Source: Streptomyces albireticuli (GTDB taxonomy: Bacteria > Actinomycetota > Actinomycetes > Streptomycetales > Streptomycetaceae). From it: a stretch of DNA of 64,000 nucleotides. The stretch spans positions 62,001 through 126,000 of the forward strand of contig NZ_JAJQQS010000004.1 of the NCBI RefSeq assembly GCF_021228125.1, in the 5' to 3' direction. The position numbers were made by a program, and so were the translations under genes. The notes beneath the pieces were generated by a model. That model saw only the letters and a list, made by a program, of their open reading frames with translations. It made no database searches and was not told the DNA's origin. Shown here one piece after another: positions 52,420 to 61,056 of this stretch; position 1 is the first letter of the stretch; each line of letters starts with the position of its first letter.

Positions 52420-53550
52420 TCAGTTCTCCTCAGGAGCGGTGGTGGCAGTGGTGGGGACCGCGGTGATCCGCAGGTCGGGGCCGAGCCGGGTGACGTCGGT
52501 GACGGCCAGGCGGGGCGCCTTCGCGAGCGTGGCGACGCCGGCGTCGCCGAGGGCCGTGGGGCCCGCGCCGAGCAGGGCGGGGGCGAGATAGCCGACGACG
52601 CGGTCGACGGCGCCGGCGGCGACGAACGCGCCGGCGAGGGTGGGGCCGCCCTCCAGCAGGACGGAGCGGACCCCGCGCCCGTGGAGCTCGGCGAGCAGGG
52701 CGGTGATGTCGAGGCCGGTGCCGTTCCGGGGCAGCCGGACGACGTCGGCGCCGGTCAGGTGGGCGGTGTCGGCGTGCTCGCCGACGGCGATCAGGGTGGG
52801 CGCCGCGTCGTCGAGGACCCGGGCGCCGGGCCGGACGGAGGCGTGGGTGTCGACGACGACGCGCAGCGGCTGGGTGACGGTCCCCTCGCCGAGGAGGGGG
52901 CCGCGCACGGCCAGGTGCGGGTCGTCGGCGCGCAGGGTGCCGGAGCCGACGACGACGGCGTCGGCCTCGGCGCGCAGCCGGTGGACGTCGGCGCGGGACT
53001 CCGCGGAGGAGATCCAGCGGCTGGTGCCGTCGGCGGCGGCGCTGCGCCCGTCGAGGGTGGCGGCGTACTTCCACAGCACGAAGGGGCGGCCGAGGGCGGC
53101 CGAGGTGAGCCAGGCGGCGTTGCCGGCCGCCGCCTCGGCGGCGAGCAGCCCGCCCTCGACGTCCACGCCGGCGGCGGCCAGCGTGGCGGCGCCGCCGGTG
53201 GCGTCGGGGGTGGGGTCGGCGACGGCGTAGACGACCCGGCCGACACCGGCGGCGATGAGGGCCTGGGCACAGGGGCCCGTGCGACCGGTGTGGTTGCAGG
53301 GTTCGAGGGTGACGACGGCGGTGCCACCGCGGATGTCGTGGCCGGCCTCGGCCGCGGCGCGCAGGGCGTTCACCTCGGCGTGCGGGGTGCCCGCGCGGTG
53401 GTGCCAGCCCTCGCCCGCCGGGCGGCCCTGCGCGTCGAGCAGGACGCAGCCCACGACGGGGTTGGGGCTGGTGGAGCCGAGGGCACGAGCGGCGAGCGCG
53501 ATCGCACGCCGCATCGCTTCTGCTTCGACGGTGCCCTCTTGGGTGGCCAC
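52420..53550 (-). CDS. ribD: Bifunctional riboflavin deaminase/reductase
   Basis: 376 residues. The deaminase half carries the zinc motif GTPHAEVNAL and TLEPCNHTGRTGPC; the reductase half has FVLWKYAATLDGRSAAADGT, ISSAESRADVHRLRAEADAV and SVLLEGGPTLAGAF. It deaminates and then reduces the pyrimidine intermediate. GTG 53550 has AGGAGG 5 nt upstream; the frame stays open further upstream only because of GC content. It is the first gene of the operon, 169 nt after the FMN riboswitch. Confidence 0.96.
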   Translation of the reverse strand: MATQEGTVEAEAMRRAIALAARALGSTSPNPVVGCVLLDAQGRPAGEGWHHRAGTPHAEVNALRAAAEAGHDIRGGTAVVTLEPCNHTGRTGPCAQALIAAGVGRVVYAVADPTPDATGGAATLAAAGVDVEGGLLAAEAAAGNAAWLTSAALGRPFVLWKYAATLDGRSAAADGTSRWISSAESRADVHRLRAEADAVVVGSGTLRADDPHLAVRGPLLGEGTVTQPLRVVVDTHASVRPGARVLDDAAPTLIAVGEHADTAHLTGADVVRLPRNGTGLDITALLAELHGRGVRSVLLEGGPTLAGAFVAAGAVDRVVGYLAPALLGAGPTALGDAGVATLAKAPRLAVTDVTRLGPDLRITAVPTTATTAPEEN

Positions 53551-53718
53551 CGGGTCCTCCTGCCTCTTCGGGCACGGACTCCGGGGCTGTCGTACGGGAC
53601 GACGAAGAGACGGGTACGCCGACGACGAGGACACCGGTGGCCCGGAATCGGCCGAGGAGGGAGCCCACCCCTCACGGGGCGGCCGCCACCTGTGGAACGG
53701 TGTGCCGTCACATACCCG

Positions 53719-53852
53719 CCGCGCACTGCCTCCCATCCGGACTTTAACCGTCGGTCCAGGAATTTCACCTGGTCAACCGACCGCTGGCTGCGGACGGGTC
53801 GCGGACTGTAACCGCCGGTTCGGACTTTCACCGACCCCGGAGTGCGCTGCGT
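53719..53852 (-). promoter_or_regulatory. FMN riboswitch (RFN element)
   Basis: On the minus strand the conserved RFN blocks appear in order: GGGGTCGGTGAAAGTCCGAA, GGCGGTTACAGTCCGCGACC, then CCAGGTGAAATTCCTGG, ACCGACGGTTAAAGTCCGGA and TGGGAGGCAGTGC. The closing P1 stem is AGTGCGC/GCGCACT (53841-53847 with 53721-53727, plus strand). It binds FMN and lowers expression of ribD-ribE-ribM-ribA-ribH. The expression platform (53551-53718) lacks a T-run, so translational or Rho-type control is likelier than intrinsic termination. Confidence 0.97.
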
Positions 53853-54279
53853 AAATGGATCTCAATTCATGCTACATGGCGCCTGACCTGCACGTTCCTT
53901 GAAAACCGCCGGGACGCTACTGGTAAGGCGCCTCCGAGCGTACGCCGAGGGGCGGCGCGGTGTCCACGGTGATGTGACGGAGTGCGGCGGCCGAAACCCG
54001 AGGGTCCGGGGAGCCGCCCGGCGGAATCAAAGGGTCCGCCGGGCCGGCGCCACGCGGGCCGCCGGGGGCGCACGGGCCGGGTGGTGCGGCCGGAGGGCCC
54101 CTGTCCGAAGACCGCGACTCGAACTTTGGTCCGTACCTATTGACGCACTGGTCTAGTCCTTTTAACCTCTGCCACACCTCCGAGGAGTACGGCCCGCGGT
54201 TGGCGCGAACCCGGGCCATGGCACGACGCACGCACCCCCCGCATCGCTCGACCGACCCCCCACCTGGAGGAACCCGATC
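53853..54279. other. Divergent intergenic region between riboswitch and second chitinase
   Basis: Contains the rib operon promoter region (a TAGCAT -10 candidate, minus strand at about 53870, without a good -35) and the chitinase promoter (54127-54168). No gene is supportable here. Confidence 0.5.
54127..54168 (+). promoter_or_regulatory. Second chitinase promoter with paired 12-bp direct repeats
   Basis: TGGTCCGTACCT (54127-54138) and TGGTCTAGTCCT (54149-54160) start 22 nt apart and flank TTGACG (54140-54145). TAACCT (54163-54168) is the -10 after 17 nt. The layout matches 7061-7102 almost exactly, including the 13-mer ACTGGTCTAGTCC. Confidence 0.78.
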
Positions 54280-56664
54280 ATGCTGGCCGGAAACAGACCC
54301 GTCGACCACCCGCCCGCGAGACCCGCCCGCGGGTCCCGCCGCGGCCTCACCCTCGCCGCCGTCGGCACCGCCCTGGCCGGGCTGCTCGTCGGCACGCTCT
54401 CCGCGACCGCCTCGCACGCCGAGGACCAGTCCGCCTGTCGCCCCGACGGCCTCTACACCACACCGGGCGTCGACGTCCCCTACTGTTCCGTCTACGACGC
54501 CGCCGGCCGCGAGAAGATGGGCGCCGACCACCAGCGCCGCGTCATCGGCTACTTCACGGGCTGGCGCACCGGCAAGGACGGCACCCCCGCCTACCTCGCC
54601 TCCGACATCCCCTGGGACAAGGTCACCCACCTCAACTACGCCTTCGCGCACGTCGGCCCGGACGACAGGATCTCCGTCGGCAAGGACAGCGCGGACAACC
54701 CCGCGACCGGCATGACCTGGCCGGGCGTCCAGGGCACCGAGATGGACCCGGACCTGCCCTACAAGGGCCACTTCAACCTGCTGAACAAATTCAAGAAGCA
54801 GCACCCCCGGGTGAAGACCCTCGTCTCGGTGGGCGGCTGGGCCGAGACCGGCGGCTATATCGACGAGAACGGCAAGCGCGTCGACTCCGGCGGCTTCTAC
54901 AAGACCGCGACCAACGCCGACGGCTCGGTGAACCAGGCCGGGATCGACACCTTCGCCGACTCCGCCGTCGCGTTCGTCAAGAAATACGGATTCAACGGAC
55001 TCGACATCGACTACGAATACCCGACGTCGATGAAGGACGCCGGGAACCCCAAGGACTGGGCACTCGCCAACGCCCGGCGCGGCGGCCTCAACAAGGGGTA
55101 CGCGGCACTGATGAAGACCCTCCGCGAGAAACTGGACCGCGCGGGCGCGGCGGACGGCAAGCACTACCTCCTCTCCGTCGCCGCCCCCTCCTCCGGCTAT
55201 CTGCTGCGCGGCATGGAGACGTACCAGACGACGAAATACCTGGACTACGTCAATGTGATGTCGTACGACCTGCACGGCGCCTGGAACGAGTTCGTGGGGC
55301 CGAACGCCGCGCTGTACGACGACGGGAAGGACGCCGAGCTGGCCAAATGGGGCGTCTACACCACCGCGCAGTACGGCGGCACCGGCTATCTCAACGGCGA
55401 CTGGTCGTACCACTACTTCCGGGGCGCCCTGCCGCCCGGGCGGATCAACCTGGGCCTGCCCTACTACTCGCGCGGCTGGAAGAACGTCACCGGCGGCACC
55501 GACGGCCTGTGGGGCACCGCGAAGACCACCACCTGCCCGGCCGGCTCGGGCCTGACCACCTGCGGTGACGGCGCCGTCGGCATCGACAACCTCTGGCACG
55601 ACAAGGACGACGCCGGCAAGGAGTCCCCCGCCGGTTCGAACCCCATGTGGCACGCCAAGAACCTGGAGAAGGGCGTCGTCGGGGACTACGCCACGAAATA
55701 CGGCTTCCCGGCCGGCACCAAGCTGACCGGCACCTACGCCCGCAAGTACGACGCCACCCTGGTCGCCCCCTGGCTCTGGAACGCCGAGAAGAAGGTCTTC
55801 CTCTCCACCGAGGACGAGCAGTCCGTGAAGGCCAAGGCCCAGTACGTCGTCGACAAGGGGCTCGGCGGCACGATGGTCTGGGAACTGGCGGGCGACTACG
55901 GCTACAACGCCGCCAAGGGCCAGTACGAACCCGGCACCACGCTCACCTCCACGATGTACGACGCGTTCAAGGCGGCCCCCGCCTACGGCGCCCGGCGGGC
56001 CACCACCGAACTCCCCGCACAGGCGATCGACATCGACGTCAGCCTCACCAACTTCGCGCTGGGCGACAGCAACTACCCCATCAACCCGAAGATCCACTTC
56101 ACCAACAGGACCAAGTCCACCATCCCCGGCGGCGCGGAATTCCAGTTCGACTACGCGAATTCCGCACCGGGCAACGCCAAGGACCAATCGGGCTGGGGGC
56201 TGAAGGTCGTCCGCAGCGACCACACGGCGGGCAACAACATCGGCGGCCTCAAGGGCGACTACCACCGCGTCTCGGTGAAGCTGCCGGCCTCCCAGCCGCT
56301 CGCCCCCGGCGCCTCGGCCGACCTCGACTTCGTCTACTACCTGCCGACGTCGACGCCCTCCAACTGGACCGTCGGCTTCGGCGGGAAGACGTACGCCCTC
56401 GCCGGCGACCTGACGCGCGGCACGACCGTGGTCGAGCCGGGCGGCGCCACACCGACCCCGACCGGCACCCCGACGGGCACGCCCACCCCGACCCCGACCG
56501 GCGGCGCCTGCACGGCCCCGTCCTGGGACAAGGCGGGCGTGTACAACGGCGGCGCCACCGTCTCCTGGAAGTCGCACTCCTGGAAGGCCCGGTGGTGGAC
56601 CCAGGGCGACGAGCCCGGAACCACCGGCGAATGGGGGGTGTGGCAGGACCTCGGCGCCTGCTGA
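54280..56664 (+). CDS. Secreted multidomain family 18 chitinase with C-terminal chitin-binding module
   Basis: 794 residues. ATG 54280 follows GGAGGA. The signal peptide ends near SATASHA. The GH18 barrel starts RRVIGYFTGWRTGKDGTPAY, with the catalytic motif FNGLDIDYEYP (Glu246); LSVAAPSSGY, VNVMSYDLHGAWN and GLGGTMVWELAGDYG follow. Residues about 590-730 form a beta domain (DIDVSLTNFALGDSNYPINP ... LDFVYYLP) like the Chitinase C region. After a Thr/Pro linker a CBM5/12 module (WDKAGVYNGGATVSW, WWTQGDEPGTTGEWGVW) binds chitin. The shared promoter suggests co-induction with the chitinase at 7191. Confidence 0.95.
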   Translation: MLAGNRPVDHPPARPARGSRRGLTLAAVGTALAGLLVGTLSATASHAEDQSACRPDGLYTTPGVDVPYCSVYDAAGREKMGADHQRRVIGYFTGWRTGKDGTPAYLASDIPWDKVTHLNYAFAHVGPDDRISVGKDSADNPATGMTWPGVQGTEMDPDLPYKGHFNLLNKFKKQHPRVKTLVSVGGWAETGGYIDENGKRVDSGGFYKTATNADGSVNQAGIDTFADSAVAFVKKYGFNGLDIDYEYPTSMKDAGNPKDWALANARRGGLNKGYAALMKTLREKLDRAGAADGKHYLLSVAAPSSGYLLRGMETYQTTKYLDYVNVMSYDLHGAWNEFVGPNAALYDDGKDAELAKWGVYTTAQYGGTGYLNGDWSYHYFRGALPPGRINLGLPYYSRGWKNVTGGTDGLWGTAKTTTCPAGSGLTTCGDGAVGIDNLWHDKDDAGKESPAGSNPMWHAKNLEKGVVGDYATKYGFPAGTKLTGTYARKYDATLVAPWLWNAEKKVFLSTEDEQSVKAKAQYVVDKGLGGTMVWELAGDYGYNAAKGQYEPGTTLTSTMYDAFKAAPAYGARRATTELPAQAIDIDVSLTNFALGDSNYPINPKIHFTNRTKSTIPGGAEFQFDYANSAPGNAKDQSGWGLKVVRSDHTAGNNIGGLKGDYHRVSVKLPASQPLAPGASADLDFVYYLPTSTPSNWTVGFGGKTYALAGDLTRGTTVVEPGGATPTPTGTPTGTPTPTPTGGACTAPSWDKAGVYNGGATVSWKSHSWKARWWTQGDEPGTTGEWGVWQDLGAC

Positions 56665-56772
56665 GCGGGCCGCCCCACCCACCGCGTCGCCCACGACCGG
56701 GTGACGCGGTGACCCCGCGGGGTCCGTCGTGGGCTCGACCCGCGCGGACCCCGTCCGGAAGGATGCCCGTCC

Positions 56773-58005
56773 ATGGCCACCAGAGCGAAGCGAACGGACC
56801 GCACGGCTCCCCCGGACCTCCGGCTGCGCCGGGCGAGACGCGCGGTGGCCGCCGTCTTCGCCGTGCACGGCGCGGTGAGCGGGAGCTTCGCCACCCGGAT
56901 CCCCTGGATCCAGAGCCACTTGGACCTCGGCGCGGGCGCGCTCGGCCTCGCCCTCGCCTGCCCCGCGATCGGCGCCTGCTGCGCGATGCCGCTGGCCGGC
57001 CGGATCGGGCACCGCTTCGGCGCGCGGGCCGCGCTGCGCGGACTGCTCGTCCTGTGGTGCGCTTCCGTCGCGCTGCCCGCGCTCTCCCCCGGCCTGCCCG
57101 CCCTCTGCGTCGCGCTGGCCGTGTACGGGGCCACGTCCGGGACGGCGGACGTGGCCATGAACGCGCTCGGGGTGGAGACGGAGGAGCGGCTGGGCCGGTC
57201 GATCATGTCGGGGCTGCACGGGATGTGGAGCGCGGGGGCGCTCGCCGGCTCGGCCGCGGGCACGGTCGCCGCGCACACCGGCCTCGACGCCCGGATCCAC
57301 CTCGGGCTCGCGGCCCTCGTGCTCGCCGTCGTCGGCGTGCTCGCCTGCCGGCACGTCCTGGACCCGCCGCCGGCCGCCGGGGAGCACCCGCCGCCCCGGT
57401 TCGCGCTGCCGCCGCGCTCCGCGCTGGCCATCGGGGCGGTGGCCTTCTGCGCGGTGTTCGCCGAGGGAGCGAGCCTGGACTGGTCGGCGGTCTACCTCCG
57501 CGATGTCATCGGCACCGGGCCGGGACTCGCGGCGGCCTGCACCACGGCGTTCTCCTGCACCATGGCCGCCGCCCGGTTCGCGGGCGACGCGGTGGTCCGG
57601 CGGTTCGGGCCGGTGCGGACGGTACGGGCGGGCGGCGCGCTGGCCACCGCCGGCGGGCTGCTGGTGGTCCTGGCGACCGGGCCGGGGCCGGCCGTCGGGG
57701 GGTTCGCCCTCATCGGGCTGGGCGTCGCCGTGGTCGTACCGCTGGCCTTCGCGGCGGCCGGACGCCGCGGTCCGGCGCCGAGCCAGGCGATCGCGGGCGT
57801 CGCGACGATCACCTATACCTCGTCGCTGATCGCCCCGGCCGTGATCGGCCAGATCGCCGCCGCCGGCTCGCTGGTGATGTCATTCGGTCTGGTCACGGCG
57901 CTGGCGGCGGGGCTGGTGGCCGGGGCCGGAGTGCTGCGGGTCCCGGCGCGTACGCGCGCGGCCGCCACCGACGGGGCGGCCCCGTCCCGGACGCCGGACG
58001 CGTAG
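56773..58005 (+). CDS. Major facilitator superfamily transporter
   Basis: 410 residues with about 12 membrane helices. The MFS loop 2-3 motif appears as PLAGRIGHRFGARAALRG, and GATSGTADVAMNALGVETEE with SGLHGMWSAGALAGSAAG is typical of the YbjJ/fucose-permease-like group. The substrate is unknown. ATG 56773 follows GGAAGG. It lies 108 nt downstream of the chitinase, so it may take up sugars or export products, but this is speculative. Confidence 0.88.
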   Translation: MATRAKRTDRTAPPDLRLRRARRAVAAVFAVHGAVSGSFATRIPWIQSHLDLGAGALGLALACPAIGACCAMPLAGRIGHRFGARAALRGLLVLWCASVALPALSPGLPALCVALAVYGATSGTADVAMNALGVETEERLGRSIMSGLHGMWSAGALAGSAAGTVAAHTGLDARIHLGLAALVLAVVGVLACRHVLDPPPAAGEHPPPRFALPPRSALAIGAVAFCAVFAEGASLDWSAVYLRDVIGTGPGLAAACTTAFSCTMAAARFAGDAVVRRFGPVRTVRAGGALATAGGLLVVLATGPGPAVGGFALIGLGVAVVVPLAFAAAGRRGPAPSQAIAGVATITYTSSLIAPAVIGQIAAAGSLVMSFGLVTALAAGLVAGAGVLRVPARTRAAATDGAAPSRTPDA

Positions 58006-58036
58006 CGCACGGGAAGGGGGCGGCAGGGTACGGAAC

Positions 58037-58077
58037 GGGCCGTACGGCGGCCCCACTGGGGGTCCGCCGTACGGCCC
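58037..58077. terminator. Bidirectional hairpin after MFS and His-rich genes
   Basis: 14-bp perfect arms GGGCCGTACGGCGG / CCGCCGTACGGCCC with a 13-nt loop between two convergent stop codons. Confidence 0.65.
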
Positions 58078-58102
58078 GGATCATCCGGCCTGGGAGCGCC
58101 GG

Positions 58103-58537
58103 CTAGAGGATGCCGAAGAGACCGCCGAGGCCGCCGAAGCCGTGGTTGCCCCAGCCCCAGCCACCGCCGTGGTGGTGACGGCCGCAGCCGTCGTCGTCCC
58201 AGCCCCAGCCACCACCGTGGTGACGGCCGCCACCCCAGCCCCAGTCGTCACAGTCCTTGTGGTGGCCGCCGCCCCAGCCGTGGCCGCCGCCCCAGCCGTG
58301 GCCGTCGTGGTGACGGTGTCCGCCCCAGCCGTGGCCGTCGCAGTCACCGTCACGGTCGTGGTGACGGCCGTGGTCGTGGCCGTGGTGGTGGTCGCGGTCG
58401 CGGTCACCGTCGTGGTCGTGGCCCCACGCCTGGACCGCCGGGGTCACGGGGGTGGCCTGGGCCACTCCCGACATCGGGACGATGGCGGCGGCGGCGAGGA
58501 CGGCGGCGGCCGCGGTACGGCCGACGAGCTTGCGCAT
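58103..58537 (-). CDS. Secreted His/Gly/Trp-rich protein (putative metal binding)
   Basis: 144 residues. ATG 58537 follows AGGAG. A clear signal peptide (MRKLVGRTAAAAVLAAAAIV ... AQA) is followed by about 115 residues containing 23 His, 10 Trp and very many Gly and Asp. Repeats include GHDHDGDRDRDHHHGHDHG, GHGWGGG and GGGWGWDDD, with three Cys and a hydrophobic GFGGLGGLFGIL end. Such composition suggests extracellular binding of Ni, Zn or Cu, possibly as a sponge or scaffold. No family is recognised. It is a single-gene unit convergent with the MFS gene. Confidence 0.75.
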   Translation of the reverse strand: MRKLVGRTAAAAVLAAAAIVPMSGVAQATPVTPAVQAWGHDHDGDRDRDHHHGHDHGRHHDRDGDCDGHGWGGHRHHDGHGWGGGHGWGGGHHKDCDDWGWGGGRHHGGGWGWDDDGCGRHHHGGGWGWGNHGFGGLGGLFGIL

Positions 58538-58753
58538 ATCTAGTCTCCTGGTTGCAGGAAGTCGGACAACGGACGCATACCGTGCGAGCGGGCCGGAACA
58601 TCCCGAGGTCCGGGTCATACAGTCGTACGGACCATCAATTGCGCCGATTGCAGCAGCGCGCCGGGCGCCGCCATCCCGCCCGGACGGCGCGGAGCATCGC
58701 CCGCCGCGGCTTAGCATGATGCGAATCCCCCACCACGAACATCAGGAGCAGTC

Positions 58754-60199
58754 ATGGGCCTCGGCGTGCGCTGGACCCTGCACGGCGACGGGCGCACCCC
58801 CGCACCCGGGGCCGTCGTCAGACCGGACGAACGGCTCTCCTGGCCACGGACGGCGGGCCTCGGCGCCCAGCACGTGGTCGCGATGTTCGGGGCGTCTTTC
58901 GTCGCCCCGGTACTCATGGGGCTGGACCCCAACCTCGCGATCATGATGTCGGGCGTCGCGACCATGCTCTTCCTGCTGGCGACGCGCGGGAGGGTGCCCA
59001 GCTACCTCGGGTGCAGCCTCTCCTTCGTCGGGGTGGCCGCGATCATCCGGGCCCAGGGCGGCGGCAGCGCGGCCGTCACCGGCGCGATCCTCGTGGTCGG
59101 CGCGGCGCTGTTCGCGGCCGGTCTGGTGGTGCGGAAGTTCGGCGCCCGGATCATCCACGCGGCGATGCCGCCGGTGGTCACCGGTGCCGTGGTGATGCTG
59201 ATCGGTTTCAACCTGGCACCGGTCACGGCGCGTACGTACTGGCCGCAGGACCAGTGGACGGCCCTGCTGACGATGCTCTTCACCGGCCTCGCCGTGGTGT
59301 GCCTGCGCGGTTTCTGGTCCCGCGTCGCGATCTTCCTCGGCCTGGTCTTCGGCTACGCGCTCTCCTGGTGCCTCGACCGGGTCTTCGGGAAGATCCACTC
59401 GGTGAACGGCGGGACCGAGGCCGTGGACCACTGGCGTCTGGACCTCTCCGGGGTCTCCAAGGCCGACTGGATCGGCCTCCCCTCGCTGCACGCGCCGAGC
59501 TTCAGCTGGTCGGCGATCCTGGTGGCGCTGCCGGTGGTGATCGCGCTGATCGCCGAGAACGCCGGCCATGTGAAGGCCGTCGGGGAGATGACGGGCGACC
59601 GGCTGGACGACCAGCTGGGCACCGCGATCTCCGCGGACGGCGCGGCGACGATGCTCTCGACGGCGGTCGGCGGGCCGGCCAACACCACGTACTCCGAGAA
59701 CATCGGCGTGATGGCCGCCACCCGGGTCTACTCCACGGCCGCCTACTGGGCCGCGGCCGTCTTCGCCCTCCTCTTCGGCGTGTGCCCCAAGTTCGGCGCC
59801 GTGGTCGCCGCGATCCCGGGCGGTGTGCTGGGCGGGATCACCGTGATCCTCTACGGCATGATCGGCCTGCTGGGCGCCCAGATCTGGGTGCACAACAAGG
59901 TCGACCTGCGCAATCCGCTGAACCTGGTGCCGGTCGCGGCGGGCGTCATCATCGGCATCGGCGGCGTCAGCCTGAAGGTCAGCAGCAACTTCGAGCTCAG
60001 CGGCATCGCGCTCGGCACGATCGTGGTCCTCTCCGGCTACCACGTCCTGCGCGCCCTGGCCCCGGCCCACCTCAAGACGCAGGAGCCCCTGCTGGACGAG
60101 GGCACGAGCAGCTACGACCCGGTGGCCGCCGGCGAGGGGAACGGCGCGGACGGCGACGGGAACGACGGCGGCGACGCCCCCGCGCGCGGCCGGGCCTGA
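58754..60199 (+). CDS. Uracil/xanthine permease (NCS2 family)
   Basis: 481 residues with about 12-14 helices. LGAQHVVAMFGASFVAPVLM at the start, ALPVVIALIAENAGHVKAVG with the conserved Glu, and GPANTTYSENIGVMAATRVY with the NTTxSxNxGV-like motif are UraA-type signatures. It is a proton symporter for uracil or xanthine; the exact base is not readable. A disordered acidic tail (EGNGADGDGNDGG) ends it. ATG 58754 follows AGGAG. Confidence 0.9.
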   Translation: MGLGVRWTLHGDGRTPAPGAVVRPDERLSWPRTAGLGAQHVVAMFGASFVAPVLMGLDPNLAIMMSGVATMLFLLATRGRVPSYLGCSLSFVGVAAIIRAQGGGSAAVTGAILVVGAALFAAGLVVRKFGARIIHAAMPPVVTGAVVMLIGFNLAPVTARTYWPQDQWTALLTMLFTGLAVVCLRGFWSRVAIFLGLVFGYALSWCLDRVFGKIHSVNGGTEAVDHWRLDLSGVSKADWIGLPSLHAPSFSWSAILVALPVVIALIAENAGHVKAVGEMTGDRLDDQLGTAISADGAATMLSTAVGGPANTTYSENIGVMAATRVYSTAAYWAAAVFALLFGVCPKFGAVVAAIPGGVLGGITVILYGMIGLLGAQIWVHNKVDLRNPLNLVPVAAGVIIGIGGVSLKVSSNFELSGIALGTIVVLSGYHVLRALAPAHLKTQEPLLDEGTSSYDPVAAGEGNGADGDGNDGGDAPARGRA

Positions 60200-60306
60200 C
60201 GCCACCCCTCTCCCAACTCCCCGCGTTCCTCAGGTCCGTTCACCCGTTCGGGCGGTCCGACCGAGGGAAGCCCCTACGCTCCGTACATGCATGTCACTCT
60301 GTGTGT

Positions 60307-60999
60307 ATGACGATGACATGGGGGAAGCCCGTCGCACCCACCGGTGTCCCGGAGGTGCTGGCGCGGATGCGGGGGCTGGAGGCGGCACTGCCGCCGAGGG
60401 ACGGCGTGGCCGTCTTCAACCGGGTGTATCTGGCGGTCACGGAGGAGATCGGGCGGCGGATGCGGGCCGGCGGATTCGCCGACGGCCCGGCGGCGGCCGA
60501 GCTGGACGTCCGGTTCGCCGGGCGCTATCTGGCCGCCGTCGACAGCGTCGCCACGGGCGGCCGGGCACCCGCCTGCTGGCGGCCGCTGTTCCAGCTGCGG
60601 GGCCACCCCGCCGTGCGGCCGCTCCAGTTCGCGCTGGCCGGGATCAACGCCCACATCGGGCACGACCTCGCGCTGGCCCTGACCGACACCTGCCGGGCGC
60701 TGGGCACGGAACCGACGGCGCTGGAGGGCGACTTCGACCGGATCGGCGGGCTGCTGGCCGCCATGGAGGGGCGGATCCGCGAGGAGCTGATGCCGGGGCC
60801 GGACGTCCTGGACGTCGCCGACCCGCTGACGCACCTGGTGGGCGCCTGGAGCCTGGACGCGGCCCGCGGCGCGGCCTGGGCGTCGTTCCGCGCGCTGTGG
60901 GCGGTGCGGACGCTGCCCGATGTGGCGGAGGAGCTCACCGACCGGCTGGACTCCGGCGTCGGGCTGGTCGGCCGGTGTCTGCTCACCCCGCTGGGATGA
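60307..60999 (+). CDS. DUF5995 family protein
   Basis: 230 residues, helical, no signal or membrane segments. VAVFNRVYLAVTEEIGRRMR, WRPLFQLRGHPAVRPLQFALAGINAHIGHDL and SGVGLVGRCLLTPLG are the DUF5995 hallmarks, with conserved His residues in GINAHIGHDL that could bind metal. The function is unknown. No clear ribosome binding site precedes the ATG at 60307 or the alternative at 60313. Confidence 0.78.
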   Translation: MTMTWGKPVAPTGVPEVLARMRGLEAALPPRDGVAVFNRVYLAVTEEIGRRMRAGGFADGPAAAELDVRFAGRYLAAVDSVATGGRAPACWRPLFQLRGHPAVRPLQFALAGINAHIGHDLALALTDTCRALGTEPTALEGDFDRIGGLLAAMEGRIREELMPGPDVLDVADPLTHLVGAWSLDAARGAAWASFRALWAVRTLPDVAEELTDRLDSGVGLVGRCLLTPLG

Positions 61000-61036
61000 G
61001 AGCCCCGTCTCCCGGAGCGGGAGGACGGGGCCCTCA
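61000..61036. terminator. Hairpin terminator between convergent genes
   Basis: GAGCCCCGTCTCCC pairs with GGGAGGACGGGGCCCTC with one bulge, directly after the DUF5995 stop and 21 nt before the oxidase stop. Confidence 0.55.
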
Positions 61037-61056
61037 CAGGGGACTTCGCGCGCGGC

